Part shown: piece after piece, positions 56,634-64,000 of the stretch
How the letters are laid out: each line of letters starts with the position of its first letter
Numbering within the stretch: the first letter of the stretch is position 1
NCBI GenBank assembly: GCA_028283855.1
Contig: JAPWJX010000003.1
Coordinates: 558,001 to 622,000, forward strand
Length of the DNA: 64,000 nt
Reading direction: 5' to 3'
From: Verrucomicrobium sp.
GTDB taxonomy: Bacteria > Verrucomicrobiota > Verrucomicrobiia > Methylacidiphilales > GAS474
Notes under the pieces: model-generated
The model's database searches: none
The model's input: only the letters and a program-made list of their open reading frames with translations
Told to the model about the DNA's origin: nothing
Translations under genes and position numbers: made by a program

Positions 56634-58928
56634 CCAGGCTAGAAGGGAGGCCACCCACGCCAGCGCGGCGGCCAAAAGCGCGCCGTTGTACCACCAGGGC
56701 GGCGTGAAGCGGAACGTGATTCCCGCGCCTTCCCGCGCCGCGCGCGCGGCCAAAAGGCACCCGGCCGCCCGGTAGACGGGGACGGGGCGCCCGTCGGACT
56801 CGGCCTTCCAGTCCGGGTGGTAAGACTCCGGCAGGATGACCCACGGCTGGCCCGGCGGCGTGAAGGAAAAGGAGACGGTGTGGTAATCGGCGGCGCGGGG
56901 CCGGGCGGGGCGCAGGCGGATGCTGCCTTCCTCGCTCCCCGGCGCGGGCGCGGGCGCGTCTGGCGGCGTGCCGGGGCCCCGGTCGATCGGCCAGCGGTCC
57001 TGGCCGATTTCTCCCAGGGCGCGGCCCATCGGCGCGCGGGGCGGCAGGGAGACGACGCGCCCCGTCGCCAGCGCGGGGGCGATGCTGCGCGGGGAGCCGA
57101 AGACGGTGAACCCCGCGTTCTCGAAGAGCGTGGGCCGCCGCTGCTTGAGGTAGGCGAAGAGGGAGGGATCGAAGATCGGGTCGAGCCGGTCGACCAGGAC
57201 GTAGCCGACGCCGGAGGCGGGCAGCATCGTGTCGAAGGCGTCGCCGTTGTCCCGCGCCAGGTTCTGGTAGGGGCGGATCCAGCGGGGCTGAAAGTAGCTG
57301 GTCGCGGCCTCGCAGGTCAGCGGCTTGTTCGCCCACTGCGGCAGGAGAAGGTCGAAGTAGCGGCCGGAGATGGACTGGACGTAGCCCCACGGCTGCGCCT
57401 TGAGGAAGGCCGCCGCTTCCTGGAAGTCGCGCCAGACCGGTTCCGGCAGCCCCTGGCGGGAAAAGGCGGCGAGGTAGGGGGAAAAGTCGAGCCAGAGCAG
57501 GGCCACGACCGCGGCGAGGATCGCCGCGCGGACGCGGGCGCGCCGCCGGGGATCGGGCAGGGGCGTCAGCCGGGCGACGGCGGCCCGCAGCGCCAGCGCG
57601 CCCGCCACCGCCACGCAGAACGTGCCGTTGAGCATCCAGAACGCGGAAGGAGCGCGCACCTGCCCGAAGGGCGGGATCATCTGCAGCGCCGCGAATCCGG
57701 AGACGAAGACGAAGACGAGCGTCGCCAGGAGGCGGTGCGCCCGTCCGGCGAGCCAGAACGCCGCCAGCCGGTAGACCAGCGCCGCCTGCAGGAGCAGCGC
57801 GGCCCAGAGGACCGGCATGGCCCAGCCCGGCATCAGGGTCCCCGCCTGCAGGAGGACGCGCTGCCCCATCCAGGGGGAAAGAAAGCCGTAGGAGAGCCAG
57901 GCGAAGCCGAGCGCCAGCGCGGTGAAGAGGCGGCACTGCCGCCCGGCGGGCGTGGCCAGCCATCCGCGCCACGGCCCGCGGGCCAGGAAGGCCCCGGCCA
58001 GCGCCGCCGCCCAGAGGAGGCCGACGTAGAAGGCCTTGCCGGAGAACTGCATCGTCGGCGGCGCGTGGAGGAGGAGGTCGCCGCCGCGGTCGAGCCAGGA
58101 GAAGGGGGTCTTCAGCGTGAATACCGACTGCCATTGGAGGAGCGGATCGGTGGAGAAGAGGGTCATCCACGGCTCTTCCCGCAGGAGGGGCAGGAGCGGC
58201 AACCCGCCCAGGACGCCGCCCCAGAAAAGCCCCGCCAGCGCGGCCCAGGTGAAGCGGTGGCGCGCGTAGGCGTCCCGCAGGTCGCCCCGCAGCCAGAGCG
58301 CGTAGAGGCCCAGGAGCGGCAGGGAGAGGACGGCCATCTTCGTTGCCAGGAGGAAGAACGCGCCGACGGGCAGCGCCACCGCCAGCCGCCCTCCGGGGAA
58401 AACCTTTTCCTCCGCCCCGCGCCGCAGGCGCAGGAGACCCCGGCAGGCCAGGGGCAGCATGGCAAAGCAAAGCCCCGCGCCGCCGAAGGCCAGATGCTCG
58501 TTCTCCCCCAGGGCGAGGCAGGTTTCCGGGGCGAGGAGGTAGAAAAACCCGGCCGCCGCCGCGGTCCAGGCGGAGCCGGCCAGCTCTTCGACAAAGGCGT
58601 ACATCGCCGCCCCCGCCGCCAGGAGAGCCAAAAGCGCGGCCATCTTGTAGCCGACCAGCGGCCCCCACGGATGGAAGAGGAGGCGGCCCGCCTCCAGCCA
58701 GGCCACGCTCAGGGGCGTCGACCAAAAACCGGCCCAGCTCTGCCCCTGGAGGTAGAAGGGCGTCCACCAGACCGGCCCGTGGACGGAGAGGCAGCCGCGC
58801 TCGAAGTCGGCCGCCTTCGCCAGGGGGACGAAGATCTCTTTTTTGCTGGGCCCCTCCGGCAGCCAGAGGCAGGCCAGGACGCCGACGAGCGCCAGGGCGC
58901 TGCCAAGGAAAAGGAGCCGGGGACGCAT
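56613..58928 (-). CDS. Large multi-span membrane protein, GT-C/YfhO-like
   Basis: The 771-residue protein has about twelve helices in residues 5-505 and a soluble domain at the end (about 515-745), then a last helix. The layout resembles YfhO-type and related lipid-linked sugar transferases of the GT-C fold; the soluble part includes PWVILPESYHPDWKAESDGR, typical of the YfhO C-terminal beta domain. Near the N terminus, AADFERGCLSVHGPVWWTPF sits in the loop where GT-C enzymes have an acidic motif. It is surrounded by envelope glycosyltransferases, so a role in surface polysaccharide is likely. Confidence 0.7.
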   Translation of the reverse strand: MRPRLLFLGSALALVGVLACLWLPEGPSKKEIFVPLAKAADFERGCLSVHGPVWWTPFYLQGQSWAGFWSTPLSVAWLEAGRLLFHPWGPLVGYKMAALLALLAAGAAMYAFVEELAGSAWTAAAAGFFYLLAPETCLALGENEHLAFGGAGLCFAMLPLACRGLLRLRRGAEEKVFPGGRLAVALPVGAFFLLATKMAVLSLPLLGLYALWLRGDLRDAYARHRFTWAALAGLFWGGVLGGLPLLPLLREEPWMTLFSTDPLLQWQSVFTLKTPFSWLDRGGDLLLHAPPTMQFSGKAFYVGLLWAAALAGAFLARGPWRGWLATPAGRQCRLFTALALGFAWLSYGFLSPWMGQRVLLQAGTLMPGWAMPVLWAALLLQAALVYRLAAFWLAGRAHRLLATLVFVFVSGFAALQMIPPFGQVRAPSAFWMLNGTFCVAVAGALALRAAVARLTPLPDPRRRARVRAAILAAVVALLWLDFSPYLAAFSRQGLPEPVWRDFQEAAAFLKAQPWGYVQSISGRYFDLLLPQWANKPLTCEAATSYFQPRWIRPYQNLARDNGDAFDTMLPASGVGYVLVDRLDPIFDPSLFAYLKQRRPTLFENAGFTVFGSPRSIAPALATGRVVSLPPRAPMGRALGEIGQDRWPIDRGPGTPPDAPAPAPGSEEGSIRLRPARPRAADYHTVSFSFTPPGQPWVILPESYHPDWKAESDGRPVPVYRAAGCLLAARAAREGAGITFRFTPPWWYNGALLAAALAWVASLLAWLRRTQV

Positions 58929-58959
58929 GGGGGCTGACGTTACCCGGCGCGGACGGGCC

Positions 58960-58988
58960 TTGTTAATTCAAAAGGGCCGCTCTAGAAA
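58960..58988 (+). promoter_or_regulatory. Promoter of kdsD-efp
   Basis: TTGTTA (58960-58965), a 17-base spacer and TAGAAA (58983-58988) fit the sigma70 pattern. The start codon at 59000 lies 11 bases after the -10 box, leaving a leader of only about 5 bases. Confidence 0.55.
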
Positions 58989-58999
58989 AACACTTCCCC

Positions 59000-59971
59000 A
59001 TGAACGCCCTGCAAAAGGCCCGCCGCGTCATCCAGATCGAGCTGGAAGGCCTCCGCCTTGTCCAACGCCACCTGGGCCCCTCTTTTCCGGAGGCGGTCGG
59101 CATCCTGGCCGCCGCCCTCAAGCGGGGGCGGAAAATCGTCGTCTGCGGCATCGGCAAGTCGGGCGCCATCGGCCAGAAGCTGGCCGCCACCCTGACCAGC
59201 ACCGGCGCGCCCGCCGTCGTCCTCGACCCGGTCAACGCCATCCACGGCGACCTGGGCGTCGTCTCGGAAGGGGACGCCCTCATCCTCTTGAGCTACAGCG
59301 GGGAGACCGACGAGCTGCTCCGCCTCCTTCCCGTCCTGGACCGGGACGACCTGAAGATCGTCGCCCTCACCGGCCGCGCCCATTCCACCCTGGCCCGCCA
59401 CGCCGACGCCGTCCTGGACGTCCGCGTGCCGAAGGAGGCCTGCCCGCACAACCTGGCTCCCACCGCCAGCACCACCGCCATGCTGGCCATGGGCGACGCC
59501 CTGGCCATGGTCCTTTTGGAGGAGCGGGGCTTCCGCAAGGACGACTTCGCCCGCCTCCACCCCGGCGGAAACCTGGGGAAGAGCCTCCTCCTGAAAGTCT
59601 TCGACGTCATGCGCCCGGCCGCCAGCCTGGCCGTCCTGCCGGAGGAGGCCCGCGTGCGCGACGCCCTCAAGCAGTGGAATCTGAAGCGGACCGGCGCCGT
59701 CGTCGTCGTGAAGAAAAACGGCAAGCTGGCCGGCATCTTCACCCACGGCGACTTCATCCGCCGCTACGAGCGGGACGCCAAGGTGGGCGACCTGCCCTTG
59801 AAGGCCGTCATGACGCCGAAGCCCGTCACCGTCCGCGTCGACAAGCTGGCCGTCGAGGTCCTCTCCCTCTTCCAGAAAAATCGGATCGACGACCTGGTGG
59901 TCGTCGACGATACTAACCGGCCCGTCGGCCTGGTCGACGCCCAGGACATCACCAAACACCGCATCGTTTAA
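59000..59971 (+). CDS. kdsD: D-arabinose-5-phosphate isomerase
   Basis: The 323-residue enzyme converts ribulose-5-phosphate to arabinose-5-phosphate for Kdo synthesis. An N-terminal SIS domain ([20 protein letters not shown] near 46-65, [13 protein letters not shown] near 95) carries the HPGGNLGK segment near 189, and two CBS domains fill 205-323. Kdo is a lipopolysaccharide core sugar, consistent with the other envelope genes. It is followed 17 bases later by efp. Confidence 0.95.
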   Translation: MNALQKARRVIQIELEGLRLVQRHLGPSFPEAVGILAAALKRGRKIVVCGIGKSGAIGQKLAATLTSTGAPAVVLDPVNAIHGDLGVVSEGDALILLSYSGETDELLRLLPVLDRDDLKIVALTGRAHSTLARHADAVLDVRVPKEACPHNLAPTASTTAMLAMGDALAMVLLEERGFRKDDFARLHPGGNLGKSLLLKVFDVMRPAASLAVLPEEARVRDALKQWNLKRTGAVVVVKKNGKLAGIFTHGDFIRRYERDAKVGDLPLKAVMTPKPVTVRVDKLAVEVLSLFQKNRIDDLVVVDDTNRPVGLVDAQDITKHRIV

Positions 59972-59988
59972 GGAAAAGAGAGACTATT

Positions 59989-60546
59989 ATGCCCAACGCC
60001 AACGACATCGGCCGCGGCCAGGCCATCAAGTTCAACGGGGCCGTCTGCATCGTGCTGGAAACCCAGCACCGCACCCCCGGCAACCTGCGCGCCTTCGTCC
60101 AGATGACCATCCGCAACCTGAAGACCGGCAAGTCCTCCGTCGAGCGCTTCGGCTCCACGGACAAGCTCGACGTCGTCCCCATCACCCGCAAGAAGTACGA
60201 GTTCTCCTACAAGGACGGCGACGACTACAACTTCATCGACCCCGTCACCTTCGACTCCCTCACCCTGTCGAGCGAGCTGGTGGGCAAGATCAAGGACTAC
60301 CTGACGGAAAACCAGTCCGTCGACGTCCTCTTCACCGACGAGGTGGCCGCCGAGGTCGAGCTGCCCTCCAGCGTCACCCTCAAGGTCACCGATTCCCCCG
60401 AAGGCGTTCGCGGCGACTCCGCCAACAACGTCCAGAAGATGGCCGTCATGGAAACCGGCCTGGCCGTCCAGGTCCCCCTCTTCATCAAGGAAGGGGAGCT
60501 GCTCAAGATCAGCACGGAAGACGGCCGCTACCTGGGCCGCGCCTAA
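59989..60546 (+). CDS. efp: Elongation factor P
   Basis: The 185-residue protein has the three EF-P beta domains and helps ribosomes through polyproline stretches. Many proteins here are Pro-rich. The tip loop of domain I reads [11 protein letters not shown]. The site that is Lys34 in E. coli (KPGKG, lysylated) is Asn32 here, and the Arg32 of EarP-type proteins is also not in the tip. The C-terminal [20 protein letters not shown] is standard. An AGAGAG sequence is 5-10 bases before the ATG. Confidence 0.94.
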   Translation: MPNANDIGRGQAIKFNGAVCIVLETQHRTPGNLRAFVQMTIRNLKTGKSSVERFGSTDKLDVVPITRKKYEFSYKDGDDYNFIDPVTFDSLTLSSELVGKIKDYLTENQSVDVLFTDEVAAEVELPSSVTLKVTDSPEGVRGDSANNVQKMAVMETGLAVQVPLFIKEGELLKISTEDGRYLGRA

Positions 60547-60561
60547 TCTCTTAGGCAAAAG

Positions 60562-60600
60562 AAAGCCGCCGCCTCCCTCCGGGGAAGCGGCGGCTTTTTT
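60562..60600. terminator. Intrinsic terminator after efp
   Basis: GCCGCCGC and GCGGCGGC form a strong GC stem with a 14-base loop, preceded by AAA and followed by a run of seven T. It ends kdsD-efp transcription and may serve the convergent gene at 60599 too, since its minus-strand face ends in CTTTCTTTT. Confidence 0.9.
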
Positions 60601-61156
60601 ATGCCCGCGCCGCCGCGAGCGATTCCCGGCAGCGGCCCACGAAGTAGTTGCACGCCTCCGGGCAGAGGAGGGGGAGACCCTCCGCGCGGGCCGGGCCGCC
60701 GCTCCAGAGGCGCTGGCGCAGGCAGCCCGCGTCGCAGACCTCCTCGATCGTCCGCCGCGCCTGTTCCGGCGTCGCCGCGTGGAGCAGGCGGTACATCCCG
60801 GTCTGCCGCCGGGCGGTCTCCTCAAAGGGGGTGACGGGAAGCGCCCCGCCCAGCTCCGCGAAGGCCAGCGCCCCGGGGTAGAGGACGTTGAGCCACCGCG
60901 CCAGCGCGGGCGCGGCCAGGATGGGGGAGCGCCAGCCGCGCCGCAGCGTCGGCGCGCCGCGCAGGGGGCGGAAATTTCCGCCGTCGTCCGTCTTCACCGT
61001 CTCCCGCAGGGCGGCCAGATCGGCCAGGGGGGCGAGGGAGCCTTCCGCGGCGTCCCGGTCGTCGATGTGGCGGAGCGCGCCGCCCGCGATCCAGATCTGG
61101 CCCAGCTGTTGCGGGCCTTCCCCTAGCCGCGCCTCAAGCCACGCCGTGCCGCGCAT
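60599..61156 (-). CDS. DR2241-type 4Fe-4S domain protein
   Basis: The 185-residue protein has a cysteine pattern at its end: CDAGCLRQRLW near 142-152, then CPEACNYFVGRCRE near 165-178, which suggests a 4Fe-4S cluster. In Deinococcus-like DR2241 proteins this domain follows a CbiX domain in the same chain. Here it is a separate gene overlapping the CbiX-like gene by 23 bases. The first half (RHIDDRDAAEGSLAPLADLA) matches the stabilising domain. The function may be a chelatase or tetrapyrrole-related step, but that is not established. Confidence 0.75.
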   Translation of the reverse strand: MRGTAWLEARLGEGPQQLGQIWIAGGALRHIDDRDAAEGSLAPLADLAALRETVKTDDGGNFRPLRGAPTLRRGWRSPILAAPALARWLNVLYPGALAFAELGGALPVTPFEETARRQTGMYRLLHAATPEQARRTIEEVCDAGCLRQRLWSGGPARAEGLPLLCPEACNYFVGRCRESLAAARA

Positions 61157-61935
61157 CGAAATTCTCCACTTGGGCCAGGACCACCTCGGCGATCCGGGGA
61201 TCGGTGCCGATCGCGCTGGCGTACCAGAGCGTCCGGCCGCCGATCGGGTGCGGGTTGCGGAAGCCGTGCTCCCGCACGTTCTCCGTCATCCCCAGGAGGA
61301 CGGGGATGTCCTCGTAGGAATGGAGCCCGTCGGCGATGAAAAAGGGGACGGCGATGACGTGCGGCAGCGCCGTCGTCTCCCGCCAGTCCTTGATGAAGGG
61401 GGCCTGCTCCATGAAGGCCGCGTGGCACTCCGCGTAGGGGCCGCGTTCCCGGATGCGGGCGGCCTGCTCGTAGACCACCTTCGTCGAGTTGTCGTTCAGG
61501 CCCGTGCCGTGGCCGATGAGGAAGAGGGCGGTCCGCGCCGGATCGGGCGGCGCGCCCGCCGTCACCTCCGCCGCGCGCTCCAGGAGGACGCCGGTCATCG
61601 CTGGGTGGAGGCCCACCGGCTCGCAGTAATAGATCTCCTGCTCCCCCCGGCGGGTGACGGGGCCGGAGAGGCCCAGCTCCCGGGGGATCACCTCCTCCGT
61701 GAAATAGCCGGAGCTGATGAAGTCGGGCACCACGTAGACGCGGGGCGCGTCGACCCCCTCTAATACGTGGCGGAAGTTTGGCTCCTCCTTCCAGAAGCAC
61801 TCGTGCACTTCCGCGAAGAGGCCGCTTTCCCGCAGCAGGTCGGCGTGGCGGTAGGTCGGCCCTGCTGGAGTCGGCGTTGACGGTGGAGCCGTGCCCGGCG
61901 AGGACCAGGGCGGTGTCGGGGCGGGGGCGCGGCAT
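61134..61935 (-). CDS. CbiX/DR2241-type chelatase-like protein, frameshifted
   Basis: The N terminus (MPRPRPDTALVLAGHGSTVN, ADSS) lies in one frame and the rest (PTYRHADLLRESGLFAEVHE to FDARHGVA) in another. One extra base near 61855-61865 explains it. CbiX landmarks are AGHGST at the start, PDFISSGYFTEEVIPRELG near 75 and FLIGHGTGLNDNSTK near 145. Such proteins chelate a metal into sirohydrochlorin or act in related chemistry. The following gene encodes the matching Fe-S domain. Confidence 0.78.
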
Positions 61936-61944
61936 GAGGGAGGG

Positions 61945-61973
61945 ATTCTAGAATGCGGCGGGCCCTTTGAAAA
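61945..61973 (-). promoter_or_regulatory. Promoter of the CbiX-DR2241 operon
   Basis: Read on the minus strand: TTTTCA, a 17-base spacer and TAGAAT, then nine bases to the ATG at 61935. The predicted leader is only 2-3 bases. Confidence 0.55.
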
Positions 61974-62034
61974 GAGCCCCGGCTTGCGAAACTTGCCAAA
62001 AGGCCCCTTTTGGCGTTTTGTTGAGGGCCCACCT

Positions 62035-62990
62035 ATGATCGTCACCACCGCGCAGCTCTTCAAGGTCGCCTACGGCAAGTTCGCCATCGGCGCCTACAAC
62101 GTGAACAACATGGAGCAGATCCTCGGCCTCTTCAAAGGCTGTTCCGACTCCAAGGCCCCCTTCATCATCCAGCTTTCCAAGGGCGCGCGGAAATACGCCG
62201 ACAAGCGCATGCTTGAGGCCCTCATCCGCACCGCCTCGGAGATGTATCCGGAGAACATCTTCGCCGTCCACCTCGACCACGGCGACGAGGAGACCTGCTA
62301 CGACTGCATCGATTCCGGCTTCTACAGCTCGGTCATGATCGACGCCTCCCATGAGGACTTCGCGCACCAACGTCGCCATCACCAAGCGCGTCGTGGAGCG
62401 GGCCCACGCCAAGGGCCTGAGCGTCGAGGCGGAGCTGGGCAAGCTCGGCGGCGTCGAGGAGGACATCAAGGTCGACGAGGGCCACGCCTGCCTGACCGAC
62501 CCCACGGAAGCCGTCGAGTTCGTGAAGCAGACCGGCTGCGATTCCCTGGCCGCCGCGATCGGCACCAGCCACGGCGCCTACAAGTTCAAGGGGCACCAGT
62601 CCCTCCACTTCGACGTGATCAAGGAGATCCAGGAGAAGATTCCCGGCACCCCCATCGTCATGCACGGCAGCTCCAGCGTCCCCGCGGAGGAGGTCCGCCG
62701 GATCAACGCCGCCGGCGGCAAGCTCGACCCGAGCGCCTGCGGCGTCGACGAGAACGAGTACCTGCCCGCCGCCAAGCTGGGCGTGACCAAGATCAACATC
62801 GACACGGACGGCCGCCTGGTCTGGACCCGCGTTCACCGCGAATACTTCCGCGACCACGCGGACGCACTTCGACTTCCGTCCCCCCGGCAAGACCTTCGTC
62901 GAGGAATACGCCAAGTTCATCGCGCACAAGAATGAAAAGCTCGGCGCCGCCGGGACGCTCGAGACGGTGCGCGCCTCGCTGAAGAAGTAA
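62035..62990 (+). CDS. fba: Class II fructose-bisphosphate aldolase, two frameshifts
   Basis: Three frames together encode a full aldolase of about 317 residues. Segment one holds GAYNVNNMEQILGLFKGC and the metal-binding HLDHGDEETCYDCI. Segment two (from about 62366) holds VAITKRVVERAHAKG, the GTSHGAYKFKG phosphate site and VMHGSSSVP. Segment three (from about 62865) ends FDFRPPGKTFVEEYAKF and SLKK. Each joint has one base too many, near 62362-62366 and 62862-62865. As a core glycolytic gene, it is most likely intact in the cell and broken by sequence errors. Confidence 0.85.
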
Positions 62991-63010
62991 GGCTCCCCCG
63001 CCGGAACACG

Positions 63011-63050
63011 AAAAAAGCCCGCCCGCGGAAAACGCGGCGCGGGCTTTTTT
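63011..63050. terminator. Bidirectional intrinsic terminator
   Basis: AAAAAAGCCCGC and GCGGGCTTTTTT pair as an outer 12-base stem with an inner CCGCG/CGCGG stem and one bulged C. The A- and T-runs on the two sides allow termination of both fba and the convergent HtrA-like gene. Confidence 0.92.
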
Positions 63051-63060
63051 CTGTTCGGGA

Positions 63061-64000
63061 TCAGTCCTGGGAAGCGGCCACGGCGCTGGCCTTCAGGACG
63101 TGGACGGCGGGCGCGCCGGGGGCGGGCTGGGCGCCGCGGGCCACGGCCACGGGCATCCGTTCCGGCCGCTCGCCGACGGGGAAGGCGAAGGTCAGGGTCT
63201 TGCCCCCGCGGTCGACGACGACGCTCATCTCCTCCCCCACGCGGGAAAAGAAGGAGGCGTCGATCACGTCGCACGGGTGGCGCATGGCGCGGCCGTCGAT
63301 CTTCAGCACGGTGTCCCCCGGCTCCAGGCCGCTGGCGGCGGCGGGCGTGCCGGTGAAGATCTGGGCGATGCGGACGCCGTCGGCCCCCGGATCGACGCCG
63401 ACGCCGACCCAGCCGTGCAGGACGCGTCCGTGGAGGCGCAGGTCCTCCGCCACCTTGCCCAGGGCGGCGGCGGGCAGGGCGTAGGTGGTCTTCCGCTCGT
63501 CGGCGGAGACGACCATCATGCCCAGGACGTTCCCCTTGCCGTCCAAAACCGGCCCGCCGAGCTGCCCGGGGGCGACGGCCAGGGTGGTGCGCAGGTGGCT
63601 GGTGGCGAAGAAGCGGCCCAGGCACTGGCTGTCGCACCCCGTCACCATGCCGAAGAGGGGCGCGGCGGGGAGGTCGAAGGGGAAGCCCGCGCCGACGACC
63701 GGCGTGGCGGGCTTGACGGCGGCCGCGTCGGCGGCGACCGGCAGGGTCAGGTAGGGGTGGCTGCCCGCCACCTTCAGCACGGCCACGCCGGTGCGCGGGT
63801 CGACGCCGACGATCGCGGCGGGGAGAACCTTGCCGCCCGTCTCGACGGTGACGGCGGGCTTGTCCGCGGGAAAGGGGGCCTGCGGCGGCAGGAGAAGGGA
63901 GGCGGTGGTGAGCAGCGTGCCGTCCCCGTCGATGAAGAAGCCGGTGCCCGCGGTGCGGAAGCTTTCCTGCTGCGCGCGGACGAGGGCCAGGGCGGGCTTG
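63061..64000 (-). CDS. HtrA-like trypsin-fold protein with PDZ domain, catalytic residues lost (partial)
   Basis: The N terminus lies outside the window; 312 codons are visible. The protease fold is clear: GTGFFIDGDGTLLTTASLLL, then GVDPRTGVAVLKVAG and APGQLGGPVLDGKGNVLGMM. A PDZ domain follows (GVRIAQIFTGTPAAASGLEP, GDTVLKIDGRAMRHP). In HtrA/DegP the positions are NNHVV (His), DLAVL (Asp) and NSGGP (Ser). Here they read TASLL, GVAVL and QLGGP, so all three catalytic residues are gone. It is probably a binding or chaperone-like pseudoprotease in the periplasm. Confidence 0.82.
   Translation of the reverse strand, partial: KPALALVRAQQESFRTAGTGFFIDGDGTLLTTASLLLPPQAPFPADKPAVTVETGGKVLPAAIVGVDPRTGVAVLKVAGSHPYLTLPVAADAAAVKPATPVVGAGFPFDLPAAPLFGMVTGCDSQCLGRFFATSHLRTTLAVAPGQLGGPVLDGKGNVLGMMVVSADERKTTYALPAAALGKVAEDLRLHGRVLHGWVGVGVDPGADGVRIAQIFTGTPAAASGLEPGDTVLKIDGRAMRHPCDVIDASFFSRVGEEMSVVVDRGGKTLTFAFPVGERPERMPVAVARGAQPAPGAPAVHVLKASAVAASQD

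Noticed and set aside
1-64000. CRISPR arrays, tRNA or rRNA genes, insertion sequences
   Set aside because: No spaced direct repeats, no convincing T-loop/acceptor pairs and no transposase-like protein were seen by reading. A dedicated tRNA scan was not possible.

Overview
The window is high-GC bacterial DNA (roughly 70% GC by eye), densely packed, with many ATGA-type start/stop overlaps and convergent gene ends that overlap. The gene set points to a Gram-negative, outer-membrane organism: YidC with a periplasmic domain, TolC-like proteins, KdsD, a heptosyltransferase-like enzyme and an export ABC system. The folP-cdaA-cdaR-glmM block, an unusual EF-P loop and small helical-repeat proteins suggest the PVC group, perhaps Verrucomicrobiota. 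That placement is an inference and was not tested.

Layout. 0-3.3 kb: end of a TIGR01777-type epimerase, then the conserved rpmH-rnpA-yidD-yidC-jag block on the minus strand. 3.3-8.6 kb: an accessory island with four translationally coupled ankyrin genes flanked by two related beta-helix genes, plus a small unknown gene. 8.6-11.1 kb: a sigma-like gene with a VWA-domain membrane protein. 11.1-19.9 kb: folP, cdaA, a shortened cdaR, glmM, a stand-alone receiver, PEP carboxylase, two small unknown genes and miaB. 20-25 kb: a GntR-controlled ABC exporter, a NUDIX hydrolase and a FIST sensor protein. 25-31 kb: alpha/beta hydrolase, CrtI-like and CruF-like carotenoid genes, a CgeB-type glycosyltransferase, a PHP phosphoesterase and a UbiE/MenG methyltransferase. 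31-34.7 kb: a secreted unknown, two helical-repeat genes, a DciA-like protein, SufE and a rhodanese. 34.8-37.1 kb: a second ankyrin array of three genes. 37-42.5 kb: CAP protein, an Ala/Gly-rich unknown, a 38-residue membrane peptide, mutL, two unknowns and an L,D-transpeptidase. 42.5-44.7 kb: ychF and gmd. 44.8-52 kb: a tripartite MacAB-TolC-like export operon with two TolC paralogues, then a PAP2 phosphatase. 52-54.3 kb: two tandem PLP enzymes. 54.3-54.8 kb: a non-coding element with long inverted arms. 54.8-64 kb: envelope glycosyltransferases, kdsD, efp, a split CbiX/DR2241 pair, fba and a protease-dead HtrA-like protein.

The least explained content is the ankyrin family. Seven paralogues in two operons each have an N-cap, exactly four long (about 40-residue) ankyrin repeats and a shared C-terminal domain of about 65 residues. 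Both arrays, and at least two other operons of unknown function, start behind a related sequence AATAGSCGAATT followed by GTACC, at the place where a ribosome binding site would normally lie. This suggests one regulon spread over the window.

Six genes are broken by frameshifts, and all six are single-base insertions, several in homopolymers, including two in the glycolytic fba. Assembly error is the simplest explanation, so these genes are annotated as frameshifted CDSs and not as confirmed pseudogenes. No rRNA, tRNA, CRISPR array or recognisable transposase was seen.
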